Assembly: GCA_964412455.1 (NCBI GenBank)
Contig: CAYPOT010000009.1
Span: 16,392 to 80,391 of the forward strand
DNA length: 64,000 nt
Origin: JAAXXJ01 sp964412455
GTDB lineage: Bacteria > Nitrospirota > UBA9217
Direction of reading: 5' to 3'
The position numbers and the translations under genes are program-made. Below, one piece after another: positions 8,839-16,509 of the stretch. Numbering within the stretch: position 1 is the first letter of the stretch; each line of letters begins with the position of its first letter. The notes beneath the pieces are model-generated. The model was not told where the DNA came from. It ran no database searches and saw only the letters and a program-made list of their open reading frames with translations.

Positions 8839-9762
8839 GTGCGGAAGAAAGTAACGGTGGTCGGTGCAGGACATGTCGGGGCAACGCTCGCGCAGCGGAT
8901 CGCGGAGATGGACCTCGCGGACGTGGTGCTTGTGGACGTGGCGGAGGGCGTTCCCCAGGGAAAGGCCCTGGACCTCATGGAGTGCGGTCCAATCCTGGGC
9001 TATGACTCGACGGTGACCGGCTCGAACGGGTATGACGAGACGGCCAACTCGGACGTGATCATTATCACGGCCGGCCTGGCAAGGAAGCCGGGTATGAGCC
9101 GGGACGACCTCCTGGCGGCGAACGGCGATATTGTCAAGGTCTGCGCAGCGAAATCCGGGAAGCGGTCGCCCAACGCGGTCATGATCGTCGTGACCAATCC
9201 CATGGATGTCATGGCGTTCGTGGCCATGAAGGCGACGGGATTTCCGCGGGAGCGGGTCTTCGGTATGGGCGGAGTGCTTGACTCGGCCCGGTTCCGGACG
9301 TTCATCGCCATGGAACTGAAGGTGTCGGTCGAGAACACCCATGCCTTCGTGCTCGGCGGCCACGGGGACACCATGGTCCCGCTGCCGCGCTATTCCACGG
9401 TGGCCGGGATACCGATCACGGAGCTCCTGAGCGCCGACCAGATCAACCGGCTCGTGGACCGGACGCGGAACGGAGGCGCCGAGATCGTCGCCCTGCTCAA
9501 GACCGGGAGCGCGTACTATGCACCTTCGGCCGCCGCGGCAGAAATGGTGGAGGCGATCCTGCTGGACAAAAAGAAGATCCTGCCCTGCTCGGTGCTCCTG
9601 GAGGGTGAGTACGGGGTCAAGAGCGTGTTCGCCGGGATCCCGGTGAAGCTGGGCGCGAAAGGGATCGAGCAGTTCGTTGAGGTGAAGCTCAATGCCGAGG
9701 AGACGTCTGCGTTCATGAAGTCCGTGGAGGCGGTAAAATCGGGATGCGCGAAATTCATGTAG
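8839..9762 (+). CDS. mdh: Malate dehydrogenase (LDH-like type)
   Basis: Oxidises malate to oxaloacetate with NAD+ in the TCA cycle, or the reverse in the reductive direction. The Rossmann motif GAGHVG lies near residue 8; Asp in LVDVAEG indicates NAD+ preference. The substrate loop ARKPGMSRDDL has the Arg residues that favour malate over lactate; the catalytic His is in GGHGDTM. 307 residues is normal. The GTG start at 8839 has GGGAGGTG just upstream. Fumarase alpha begins inside its 3' end (19-bp overlap), so mdh and the fumarase genes are probably co-transcribed. Confidence 0.97.
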   Translation: MRKKVTVVGAGHVGATLAQRIAEMDLADVVLVDVAEGVPQGKALDLMECGPILGYDSTVTGSNGYDETANSDVIIITAGLARKPGMSRDDLLAANGDIVKVCAAKSGKRSPNAVMIVVTNPMDVMAFVAMKATGFPRERVFGMGGVLDSARFRTFIAMELKVSVENTHAFVLGGHGDTMVPLPRYSTVAGIPITELLSADQINRLVDRTRNGGAEIVALLKTGSAYYAPSAAAAEMVEAILLDKKKILPCSVLLEGEYGVKSVFAGIPVKLGAKGIEQFVEVKLNAEETSAFMKSVEAVKSGCAKFM

Positions 9763-10583
9763 ACGAGATACGGGACAACGTCGCGCAGATCTGCATTGAC
9801 GCGGCGTACGATCTCAGCCAGGATGTCCTGACGGCCTTCGACCGGGCGCAGGAGGCAGAGACCTCGCCAGCGGCGAAGGAGGTCATCGGCCTCCTGAAGG
9901 AGAACGCGGCCGTCGCCCGCGAGGACCGCATTCCCATCTGCCAGGATACGGGCATCGCGGTCTTCTTCATAGAGATCGGCCAGGACCTTCGCATCAAGAA
10001 CGGTTTCCTTATCGACGCTGTCAACGAGGGTGTGCGGAAGGGCTACAAGGAAGGGTATCTCAGGCGGTCCGTGGTGGACCCGCTTACGCGGAAGAACACG
10101 GGCGATAACACTCCGGCGATCATCTACACGGAGCTGGTGCCCGGCGACAAGCTCAGGATATCCTTCATGCCCAAGGGCGCGGGAAGCGAGAACATGAGCG
10201 CCATCAGGATGCTTCGCCCCACTGAGGGTATCGAGGGCGTCAGGGCGTTCGTCCTGGAGTGCGTGAAAAACGCGGGTGCCAATCCCTGCCCGCCGATCGT
10301 CGTTGGCGTCGGCATCGGCGGCACGTTCGAGAAGGCCGCGGTCATGGCCAAAAAGTCGCTGCTCCGTCACATCGGTAGTCCCAATCCGAAACTGGAGCTC
10401 GCCTCGCTCGAAGAGGAACTGCTCAAGGCCGTGAACCGGACCGGCATCGGGCCTGCGGGGCTCGGCGGCAAGGTGACGGCAATGGCCGTGCATGTGGAGA
10501 CCCACCCGTGCCACATCGCGAGCCTGCCGGTGGCGGTGAACATCAACTGTCACGCGGCGCGGCATAAAACAATAATTCTATAA
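9744..10583 (+). CDS. Class I fumarate hydratase, alpha subunit
   Basis: The N-terminal half of the oxygen-sensitive [4Fe-4S] fumarase or tartrate dehydratase family, encoded as a separate subunit. It interconverts fumarate and malate together with the beta subunit at 10779. The cluster Cys residues are visible in ICQDTGIAV, in ECVKNAGANPCPP and in the C-terminal VNINCHAARH. It overlaps mdh by 19 bases; the product is the substrate of mdh, so the order mdh-fumAlpha-fumBeta makes metabolic sense. Whether the true substrate is fumarate or tartrate cannot be decided by eye, but the mdh context favours fumarate. Confidence 0.93.
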   Translation: MREIHVDEIRDNVAQICIDAAYDLSQDVLTAFDRAQEAETSPAAKEVIGLLKENAAVAREDRIPICQDTGIAVFFIEIGQDLRIKNGFLIDAVNEGVRKGYKEGYLRRSVVDPLTRKNTGDNTPAIIYTELVPGDKLRISFMPKGAGSENMSAIRMLRPTEGIEGVRAFVLECVKNAGANPCPPIVVGVGIGGTFEKAAVMAKKSLLRHIGSPNPKLELASLEEELLKAVNRTGIGPAGLGGKVTAMAVHVETHPCHIASLPVAVNINCHAARHKTIIL

Positions 10584-10590
10584 ACGCTTT

Positions 10591-10764
10591 CACCGCAGAG
10601 GACGCAGAGGAAAGCGAAAAGAACGTCATTGAAAAAAAGCAGCCAGATATATAGGTTGAAATCTCTAAAACCAAATGGCGTTGCTCCCTTGAATGCTGTT
10701 AAATACCAAATGAATAGTTTGTCAGATTTCCGGTTGTTAAGGTGTCCTCTGCGTCCTCTGCGGT
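10591..10764. repeat. Inverted repeat (ACCGCAGAGGACGCAGAGG family)
   Basis: Arms at 10591-10610 (CACCGCAGAGGACGCAGAGG) and 10744-10764 (its reverse complement) enclose about 130 AT-rich bases. It separates the fumarase alpha and beta genes without an obvious terminator T-run. Confidence 0.85.
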
Positions 10765-10778
10765 AAAAAAGGTGAATT

Positions 10779-11348
10779 ATGAGCGTTCCCATCAAATTGA
10801 CTCCTCCCCTGACTGACGAGGTCATCCTCAAGCTCAAGGCCGGCGACCGCGTCCTGATCACCGGGGTGATCTACACTGGCAGGGACATGGCGCATAAATA
10901 CATGGTCGAAGGACATGGAAAGGGCCAGGCATTTCCTTTCGACCTCAAGGGCCAGATCCTCTACTACACGGGCCCCACGCCGGCGCCGCCGGGAAGGCCC
11001 ATCGGCGCTGCCGGACCGACCACGAGCTATCGGATGGACAAATACGCGCCCTATCTGCTTGAGCACGGTCTCAAGGCCATGATCGGAAAAGGCCCGCGCG
11101 GTGCGGAAGTTAAGGAATCCATCAAAAAGAACACAGCCGTCTATTTCGCCGCCATCGGCGGGGCCGGCGCTCTCATCTCCAAGGCCATTAAAAAGGCTGA
11201 GGTCATCGCCTACCCGGAACTCGGCACCGAGGCAGTGATGCGGCTTGAGGTGGAGGATTTTCCGGTCTTCGTGGTGAACGATATCCATGGCGGCGACCTG
11301 TACGAGAAGGGTGTGGCGGAGTACGGTGAAGAAAAAAACTACAAGTAA
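10779..11348 (+). CDS. Class I fumarate hydratase, beta subunit
   Basis: The C-terminal half of class I fumarase as a separate 189-residue subunit. Typical segments are PLTDEVILKLKAGDRVLITG, the substrate-site stretch YTGPTPAPPGRPIGAAGPTT, a YFAAIGGAGALI loop and PVFVVNDIHGGDLY. It forms the holoenzyme with the alpha subunit upstream; the 195-base gap between them is occupied by a repeat that appears to have been inserted into the operon. Confidence 0.95.
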   Translation: MSVPIKLTPPLTDEVILKLKAGDRVLITGVIYTGRDMAHKYMVEGHGKGQAFPFDLKGQILYYTGPTPAPPGRPIGAAGPTTSYRMDKYAPYLLEHGLKAMIGKGPRGAEVKESIKKNTAVYFAAIGGAGALISKAIKKAEVIAYPELGTEAVMRLEVEDFPVFVVNDIHGGDLYEKGVAEYGEEKNYK

Positions 11349-11456
11349 CCACAGGCGGCTTTGCCGCACACGGTAAAGCGTTTTGTAAATAAATCAAAAA
11401 GTCTTTGTTTTAACCCGAATCCATCTGTGTGTCGCGTACACGCGACCCGTGGTTAT
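11346..11456. repeat. Inverted repeat (GTAACCACGG family)
   Basis: TAACCAC at 11346 is answered by GTGGTTA at 11449-11455, with internal palindromes (GCGGCTTTGCCGC and GTCGCGTACACGCGAC). Related copies are in 61234-61362 and 62441-62647, with a half copy at about 46011-46032. Confidence 0.7.
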
Positions 11457-11507
11457 GAGGTATTAATCCGAGTAGTTTTAAGGATTTTTGATATTCCTGG
11501 AGGATAA

Positions 11508-12041
11508 ATGACGATCAAGTCGAGGATCAGGACCGTGCCCGATTACCCCAAGAAAGGCATCATGTTCCGTGACATCACCACGCTCATCAAGGACCCGGTT
11601 GGGTTCCGGCTGGTGATCGACACCATCACCCAGCGGTACATCACGGGCGACCATGACTTTAATGTCATCGTGGGCATCGAATCCCGGGGCTTCATCATCG
11701 GCGGCGCGCTTGCCTACACGCTCGGGAGGGGGTTCGTGCCCATCCGGAAGAAAGGGAAACTGCCCGGCGAGGTCGAGTTCCAGGAGTATGAGCTCGAATA
11801 CGGCACGGACCGCATCGAGATACACAAGGACGCGTTAAAGAAGGGCGACCGGGTGCTTCTGATCGACGACCTCCTCGCCACCGGCGGTACGGCCCTGGCC
11901 GCGGCGGCCCTGATAGAAAAGCTCGGCGGTACGGTCGTTGAAATGGCATTCATCGTGGACCTGCCGGACGTGGGCGGGAAGAAAAAACTTCTGGACAAGG
12001 GCTACAGGGTCTTTGCGCTCACGGAGTTCGAAGGGGATTAA
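11508..12041 (+). CDS. apt: Adenine phosphoribosyltransferase
   Basis: Purine salvage enzyme that makes AMP from adenine and PRPP. The PRPP-binding motif VLLIDDLLATGGT is intact and the family segments IRTVPDYPKKGIMFRDITTL, VGIESRGFI and FVPIRKKGKLPGEV are present. 177 residues, the usual length. A strong terminator follows at 12107. Confidence 0.97.
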   Translation: MTIKSRIRTVPDYPKKGIMFRDITTLIKDPVGFRLVIDTITQRYITGDHDFNVIVGIESRGFIIGGALAYTLGRGFVPIRKKGKLPGEVEFQEYELEYGTDRIEIHKDALKKGDRVLLIDDLLATGGTALAAAALIEKLGGTVVEMAFIVDLPDVGGKKKLLDKGYRVFALTEFEGD

Positions 12042-12106
12042 GTGGCGTAGCAAAGGCAATTGGACGCGGATGTACGCGGATTTGCGCGGATTGAACGTCA
12101 AGATAA

Positions 12107-12150
12107 CAACAAAGCGGAGCAGGGTCATCATGCTCCGCTTTGTTGCGTTT
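12107..12150 (+). terminator. Terminator after apt
   Basis: A perfect 15-bp stem, CAACAAAGCGGAGCA (12107-12121) with TGCTCCGCTTTGTTG (12131-12145), a 9-base loop, then CGTTTTC. Confidence 0.85.
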
Positions 12151-12157
12151 TCATTTG

Positions 12158-12192
12158 CCTCTCCCCTCGCGGGAGAGGGCAGGGTGAGGGGG
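12158..12192. repeat. Palindromic repeat (CTCTCCCCT...GGGAGAGGG family)
   Basis: CCTCTCCCCTCGCGGGAGAG followed by GGCAGGGTGAGGG. The same family occurs at 42001-42043, 43693-43745 and at both ends of the DUF559 gene (46569-46603, 46935-46969). Confidence 0.85.
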
Positions 12193-12217
12193 CATGGTTA
12201 GATAATCATACACTATA

Positions 12218-12246
12218 TTGACAGAATATCGTACACATGGTAATAT
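12218..12246 (+). promoter_or_regulatory. Promoter of the Panacea/RelE-like module
   Basis: TTGACA (12218-12223), 17 bases, TAATAT (12241-12246). GGGAGGG then precedes the ATG at 12271. Confidence 0.7.
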
Positions 12247-12270
12247 GGTGCCACAGAGGGAGGGTTTACC

Positions 12271-13059
12271 ATGAGTGTGTCCAGTAAAATAGGGCTCCGG
12301 ATCAAAGAGCTGCGGGAAAAGGCCGATATGAGCCAGGAGTCATTGGCGCAGAAGATGAAGATGTCCCGCCCTGCCATAACGCAGATCGAGAAAGGTACGA
12401 GAAAGGTCTCTGCCGAAGAACTGGTGAACTTTTCGCAAATGTTCCACGTACCTGTTGATGGCATTTTGAATCAGGGAAAAGAGCCGGAAGTCTTTCTTCA
12501 GGAGGAAAGGGCTGCAAAGGCGGCCAAGCCGCAGATGCGTATCAGCGTTCCGCAGAAGAACCTTCAAAAGTTCAAGGAGGTGCTGTTGTACATCCTGAAC
12601 AAGGTGGGCGCAAAGGAGAACATCGGCGAGACCGTCGTCTACAAGCTGCTCTACTTCATAGATTTCGATTTCTACGAGAAATATGAGGACCAGCTGGTCG
12701 GCGCCACGTACATCAAGAACAAATATGGTCCTACACCGGTCGAGTTTGCTAAGATCGTCGAGAAGATGATCAAGGACGGTGAGATCGAGAAGGTCAAGAG
12801 CGAATACTTCAAGCTCCAGCAGACCAAGTACCTGCCCCGCCGGAAGCCGGACCTCACGAAGCTCCAGGCGACCGAGATCGAGGTGATCGACGACGTGCTG
12901 AACCGGCTCTCGGAAATGAACGCCAACCAGATCAGCGCGTACTCGCACAGCGATGTTCCCTGGATGTCGACGAAGGACGGCGAAACCATCGATTACGAAT
13001 CGGTCTTTTACCGCACGCCGCCCTATTCCGTGCGGGCCTACACGGATGAGAACGGATGA
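12271..13059 (+). CDS. XRE-type HTH + Panacea (DUF4065/SocA-like) antitoxin
   Basis: The N-terminal 60 residues are a Cro/CI-type helix-turn-helix (LRIKELREKADMSQESLAQK, then MSRPAITQIEKGTRKVS). From about residue 95 on lies a Panacea domain, recognised from YKLLYFIDFDFYEKY, IKNKYGPTP and the C-terminal YSHSDVPWMSTKDGETIDYE. Panacea domains are known as antitoxins that pair with many unrelated toxins; HTH-Panacea forms presumably autoregulate. The next gene overlaps by 4 bases (ATGA), the classic toxin-antitoxin layout. It opens the accessory island that runs to about 21.5 kb. Confidence 0.85.
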   Translation: MSVSSKIGLRIKELREKADMSQESLAQKMKMSRPAITQIEKGTRKVSAEELVNFSQMFHVPVDGILNQGKEPEVFLQEERAAKAAKPQMRISVPQKNLQKFKEVLLYILNKVGAKENIGETVVYKLLYFIDFDFYEKYEDQLVGATYIKNKYGPTPVEFAKIVEKMIKDGEIEKVKSEYFKLQQTKYLPRRKPDLTKLQATEIEVIDDVLNRLSEMNANQISAYSHSDVPWMSTKDGETIDYESVFYRTPPYSVRAYTDENG

Positions 13060-13571
13060 GCCGATCGTTCTACAGTGAATTCGACGGGACGCTGTTTGAA
13101 AAGATCACTCATGTCCCGGAGTTCGAGAAAGATCTAAAAAAGCTCTCCAAGCGATTCTCTTCGCTCGAAAAGGACCTGCAGACCTTCATCAAGGTCGCGA
13201 TGCATCTATTTCACAAGCAGAAGATCGACAGCAATGCGATCTTTCATATATCCGATCTCGGGATCAAGTCTCCGAATATATACAAGGCCAAGAAGTTTGC
13301 GTGCCGGGCGTTGAAGGGCAAAGGAGCGCAATCGGGAATCAGGGTTATTTATGCATATCATGAGGAAGCGGATTGGGTAGAGTTTGTCGAGATTTATTAT
13401 AAGGGCGATAAGGAGAGCGAGGGCAGGGAGAGGATAGCTCGAATATATGGTAAACCTCGACAGGTAGGCGGACCGCTTGCGAGCCGCAAGGCCTTGAGAG
13501 AATCGCTCCGCGCCAAAGGAAAAGCGCCGTCCGAAGTCGTGATCGCATCGAGAAAACAGGAGAGGGATTAG
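13056..13571 (+). CDS. RelE/ParE-like toxin candidate paired with the Panacea antitoxin
   Basis: A 171-residue protein translated through a 4-base overlap with the Panacea gene. The central part has a RelE-fold look: FEKDLKKLSKRFSSLEKDL at the N-terminus, then YKAKKFACRALKGKG, SGIRVIYAYHEE and VEFVEIYYKG-D. A basic C-terminal tail of about 40 residues follows. Family members cleave ribosome-bound mRNA or poison gyrase; which applies here is not readable. The toxin role is inferred from the fold resemblance and the coupling. Confidence 0.6.
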   Translation: MSRSFYSEFDGTLFEKITHVPEFEKDLKKLSKRFSSLEKDLQTFIKVAMHLFHKQKIDSNAIFHISDLGIKSPNIYKAKKFACRALKGKGAQSGIRVIYAYHEEADWVEFVEIYYKGDKESEGRERIARIYGKPRQVGGPLASRKALRESLRAKGKAPSEVVIASRKQERD

Positions 13572-13626
13572 ATGCCCTCCCTATACGTTGACACGGCGTC
13601 GCGCAGAAATTATGCTGCCAACACCC

Positions 13627-13667
13627 TTGACAATGGCTTCAAGGCTGTTGTATTATAAATACAACAG
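13627..13667 (+). promoter_or_regulatory. Promoter with overlapping operator palindrome
   Basis: TTGACA (13627-13632), 18 bases, TATTAT (13651-13656). A perfect palindrome CTGTTGTAT-N5-ATACAACAG (13645-13667) covers the -10 box, a good site for autorepression by the HTH protein encoded next. Confidence 0.65.
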
Positions 13668-13688
13668 TAAGTAAGGGAGGTGCTCACC

Positions 13689-14063
13689 ATGTCAACCAAA
13701 GCGACTTTCGGGGAATTCTTCAAACAAAAAAGGATCGAGCAGAAAAAGACCTTGCGGCAATTCTGTGCGGAGAACAAGCTGGACCCCGGCAATATCAGCA
13801 AGCTCGAACGGGGGCTCATGCAACCGCCGCAGGGGAAAGACAAACTCGAAGAGTATGCCAGGTATCTTACAATCAAAAAAGGAACCGACGACTGGTATAA
13901 GTTCTTCGATCTGGCCGCTATTGAGGCCGGCCGGATACCTGAGGAGCTGCTGAGCGATGCTAAGATGGCCGCAAATCTGCCGATCCTGTTCCGGACCTTG
14001 CGGGGAAAGAAAATATCGGAAAAGAAACTCGACGAACTGGTGGAGATGATTCGCAAGGCATAG
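13689..14063 (+). CDS. XRE-family HTH regulator (solo antitoxin-like)
   Basis: A 124-residue protein with an N-terminal helix-turn-helix (FFKQKRIEQKKTLRQFCAEN, then LDPGNISKLERG) and a helical C-terminal half of unknown function (LPILFRTLRGKKISEKKLDE). ATG 13689 has GGGAGGTG 6 bases upstream; an in-frame GTG at 13680 overlaps that site. The palindrome over its promoter suggests that it controls itself. Proteins of this type are often antitoxins for a RelE/HigB-type toxin, but no toxin gene precedes it. Confidence 0.8.
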   Translation: MSTKATFGEFFKQKRIEQKKTLRQFCAENKLDPGNISKLERGLMQPPQGKDKLEEYARYLTIKKGTDDWYKFFDLAAIEAGRIPEELLSDAKMAANLPILFRTLRGKKISEKKLDELVEMIRKA

Positions 14064-14126
14064 CCTATCCATTTCTCAGTCTGTTTAATTAGGTTTTCGA
14101 AAGAATGCGTATATCCAAGTAATGAC

Positions 14127-14291
14127 ATGGCAAACCAAGCGAAAAAGACAGAGCACTCAGGATCGAAGAAAGGTTGCGGCTCATACTGGGGACGAAAGAA
14201 GGACGCAAAGACAGAAAGCAACCGCAAGCGCCGCGAAGACGGCAAGAGATTGATTCGAGAGACAGCGAGAGTATATGAACCGAAGAAATAA
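14127..14291 (+). CDS. Small basic protein (54 aa) upstream of hicB
   Basis: ATG 14127 to TAA 14289. Very basic: MANQAKKTEHSGSKKGCGSY, then WGRKKDAKTESNRKRRED and a short helical tail. The GSKKGxGxYWGRKK pattern resembles small conserved proteins that I have seen next to HicB-like antitoxins, but I cannot name a family. It overlaps the HicB-like gene by 17 bases, so translation is probably coupled. It could bind nucleic acid; that is only a guess from charge. Confidence 0.5.
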   Translation: MANQAKKTEHSGSKKGCGSYWGRKKDAKTESNRKRREDGKRLIRETARVYEPKK

Positions 14292-14538
14292 ATCCAGACC
14301 ACAACGCACCGCTGATGCTCTTTGCCAGAAACACAAGGTCAGCGTCACGGGGAAATCCCATGACGTTGTACTCCATGCCGATACAGAAGACGGCGGCTTC
14401 TGGGTCGAGTGCCCCTCGCTTCCCGGCTGCGACTCGCAGGGCGACGCGGTAGAGGATGCGCTAAAGATGGTGAAGGACGCCATCAAGGGACATCTGGAGG
14501 TCGCGGCAGAGCGGAAGAAGAAGAGGGCGGCCGCGTAA
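14275..14538 (+). CDS. HicB-like antitoxin
   Basis: An 87-residue protein with the HicB partial RNase-H-like fold: VVLHADTEDGGFWVECPSLP, then GCDSQGDAVEDALKMVKDAI. A basic tail follows, with no DNA-binding domain. HicB neutralises the mRNA interferase HicA. Here the partner is a broken hicA at 15300-15479, separated from hicB by a DUF3800 gene and a structured element, as if a module had been inserted between the two. The first 15 residues are poorly supported and the true start may be further in. Confidence 0.75.
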   Translation: MNRRNKSRPQRTADALCQKHKVSVTGKSHDVVLHADTEDGGFWVECPSLPGCDSQGDAVEDALKMVKDAIKGHLEVAAERKKKRAAA

Positions 14539-15174
14539 ATGCCCTATATTTTCATGGACGAGTCAGGCGACCTTGGATTTGATTTCACCAAGAAAGGGAC
14601 TTCGCAATATTTTCTGATTACGTTCCTGTTCAGCAACAATAAGAGGGACATTGACAAATGCGTCAAAAAGGTCCATGCGGGCTTGCGCAAACGGTATAAG
14701 AGAGTTGGCGTACTGCATGCATATAAGGATGAACCGGTAACCAAAAAGCGATTACTTTCGCTACTTGCGGAGAAGGATTGCACTATCATGGCAATCGTGC
14801 TGAACAAGAGAAAGGTCTACACAAACCTTCAGGATGAGAAGCCGGTCCTTTACAATTACGTGACCAATATCTTGCTCGACAGGATATTCTCAAAAAAACT
14901 GCTGCGCGGCAACGAACCAATCGAGATCATCGCCTCGCGTAAGGACACGAGCAGGTTCCTGAATTTGAACTTCAAATCCTACCTGCAGTCGCAATTGGCC
15001 AAGAATCACAATGTGACGGTAAGCGTTACGATCAAGACCCCGGCGGAAGAGAAAGCACTTCAGGCGGTGGATTTCGTGAGCTGGGCGATATTCAGGAAGT
15101 ATGAGTCGAAGGACGAAGAGTACTACAGGATCATCAAAGGGCTGATCGTCGAAGAGAAACCGTTGTTCCCCTAG
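14539..15174 (+). CDS. DUF3800 protein
   Basis: A 211-residue member of DUF3800, recognised by the N-terminal FMDESGDLGF motif, whose acidic residues resemble an RNase-H-like active site, and by the C-terminal LQAVDFVSWAIFRKYE. The function is unknown; the genes are frequent in mobile and defence regions. It starts directly after the HicB stop codon. A 67-base structured palindrome follows the stop codon, consistent with the conserved RNA structures reported next to DUF3800 genes. Confidence 0.85.
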   Translation: MPYIFMDESGDLGFDFTKKGTSQYFLITFLFSNNKRDIDKCVKKVHAGLRKRYKRVGVLHAYKDEPVTKKRLLSLLAEKDCTIMAIVLNKRKVYTNLQDEKPVLYNYVTNILLDRIFSKKLLRGNEPIEIIASRKDTSRFLNLNFKSYLQSQLAKNHNVTVSVTIKTPAEEKALQAVDFVSWAIFRKYESKDEEYYRIIKGLIVEEKPLFP

Positions 15175-15177
15175 AAA

Positions 15178-15244
15178 CAACAAAGCCCCGTTCGCTAGTT
15201 TCGAGGCGCCCTGCGGTACCCCACGAACGAGGACTTACTTGTTG
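15178..15244. ncRNA. Structured RNA-like element after DUF3800
   Basis: Nested stems: CAACAA (15178-15183) with TTGTTG (15239-15244), and CCCCGTTCG (15186-15194) with CGAACGAGG (15224-15232; 8 of 9 pairs). The inner part holds two short palindromes, GGCGCC and GGTACC, that could make a pseudoknot. No T-run follows on either strand, so it is not a simple terminator. I recall conserved DUF3800-associated RNA motifs; membership would need a covariance-model search. Confidence 0.45.
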
Positions 15245-15299
15245 CTATTATGATAATGCAGGGGCGGAAGTATGTCAAGGGTTTTGAGCAGTTTAATTC

Positions 15300-15479
15300 T
15301 CGGTCCGAGTGCAGCATAAAGGCTGGCGCGGCAGTCATGTGAAGCTGATGAAACCGGGTAATCCCGTCATTTTGTCGATCCCCCTGCACAAGGGGAAACC
15401 GGTCAAGAAAGGCTTGCTGGTTGCTCAGGTCAAGAAGGCGGGGATGACGGTGGAGGAGTTCTTAAAATTGTACAAATAA
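15300..15479 (+). pseudogene. Truncated hicA toxin remnant
   Basis: Reads VRVQHKGWRGSHVKLMKPGN, then VILSIPLHKGKPVKKGLLVA and ends KKAGMTVEEFLKLYK. This is the C-terminal three quarters of a HicA dsRBD-like toxin, with the catalytic His in GSHVKL. The frame is closed upstream by a TAA at 15294 and the usual N-terminal start (about 20 residues) is missing. GTG 15309 could still start a short product, but a functional toxin is unlikely. Confidence 0.65.
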
Positions 15480-15527
15480 GCAATATGGTATCCAGTAAGA
15501 TGTTGAAAATGAGTAGGCAATTTGTTG

Positions 15528-16469
15528 ATGACAGTTGGATTCTTACGAGCGAATGAAAATATGCCGATAGTAACTGATTCTAGACTGAACTCTGAAGCAG
15601 ATATTAAATTCGAGACGTATCGCGGTTACCTCGATGCTGTCAGAAGGCACATATATCAAACATACGGATCTTGGAAGCACTTCGGACGGACCTGCATTGA
15701 TCAAACGCTACATATGCAAGGGATAGGTGTCTTTGATCAACCCTGGGTAGAACGGTTTCTCAAAATAGCATGGAATACTGAATTCATTTTGTCTGACGGA
15801 GCCAAAGATGTAGAATTGGTCCGCATCAATAATCAGTGGTCACCGATTCAGGCGTATTATGCAATATATGCATGCGGGGAAGCCTTGGCCTATGTTCTTG
15901 ACGGAAATAAAGCAGACGGCCATCAGAAAACTCTAACGAAGCTGACAGATTATTTTGAAAAAAACAGTCTCTCACCATGGAATCTATCCTACGAGGGGCC
16001 ACGAGGAAGGACTTGCCAGGACCACAAGCCTCATAATTTTTCTGCTGACATAAGAATACCGCATAACTTGCAGAGAAGCGACGTGACACCGCAGGAGTTG
16101 ATTGCAAAGTGCCTTAAGGCAGAGCATGCCAACCGTGTTGATGATACATGGCAAAAAAGAAGGTGTCAGTTCAAATACAACTTCGACCCGGGTCGGACCA
16201 GCCTATTGCACTTCATGTATAGACTCCGGATCAAATCCAACTACAAAGAGATTGATCTTTTCGTATCGCAGGCCCCGGCAGCTAAGATCCTCAATTTCAA
16301 CACATCTTTACAGTATATTTGTTTTTATACGCTTCTGTATATGGAGGTCGCGCTGGCCAGAAAATGTAAAAAGAGTTTTCTTCTTGCTCTGGGGGATAAG
16401 TATTTGACTGTGAATCCAAGAGCGCATAAATTAAAGCGTCGACTGGAATTCTATAATTCCCAGATATAA
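15528..16469 (+). CDS. Hypothetical protein, first gene of a putative defence cassette
   Basis: About 313 residues, not recognised. It has a helical N-terminal half with WSPIQAYYAIYACGEALAYV, a stretch that resembles HEPN-type helices, and a Cys/His-poor C-terminal half ending FYNSQI. There is no signal peptide or membrane span. It precedes the large helicase-nuclease gene by 40 bases, in the same direction, with low GC like its neighbours. The start is uncertain: ATG 15528 (GTAGG upstream) or ATG 15561. A role linked to the helicase is inferred from position only. Confidence 0.6.
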   Translation: MTVGFLRANENMPIVTDSRLNSEADIKFETYRGYLDAVRRHIYQTYGSWKHFGRTCIDQTLHMQGIGVFDQPWVERFLKIAWNTEFILSDGAKDVELVRINNQWSPIQAYYAIYACGEALAYVLDGNKADGHQKTLTKLTDYFEKNSLSPWNLSYEGPRGRTCQDHKPHNFSADIRIPHNLQRSDVTPQELIAKCLKAEHANRVDDTWQKRRCQFKYNFDPGRTSLLHFMYRLRIKSNYKEIDLFVSQAPAAKILNFNTSLQYICFYTLLYMEVALARKCKKSFLLALGDKYLTVNPRAHKLKRRLEFYNSQI

Positions 16470-16509
16470 ATCTACCCGAGGTCAACGTCCTTCAAAGAGC
16501 ACATTAACC

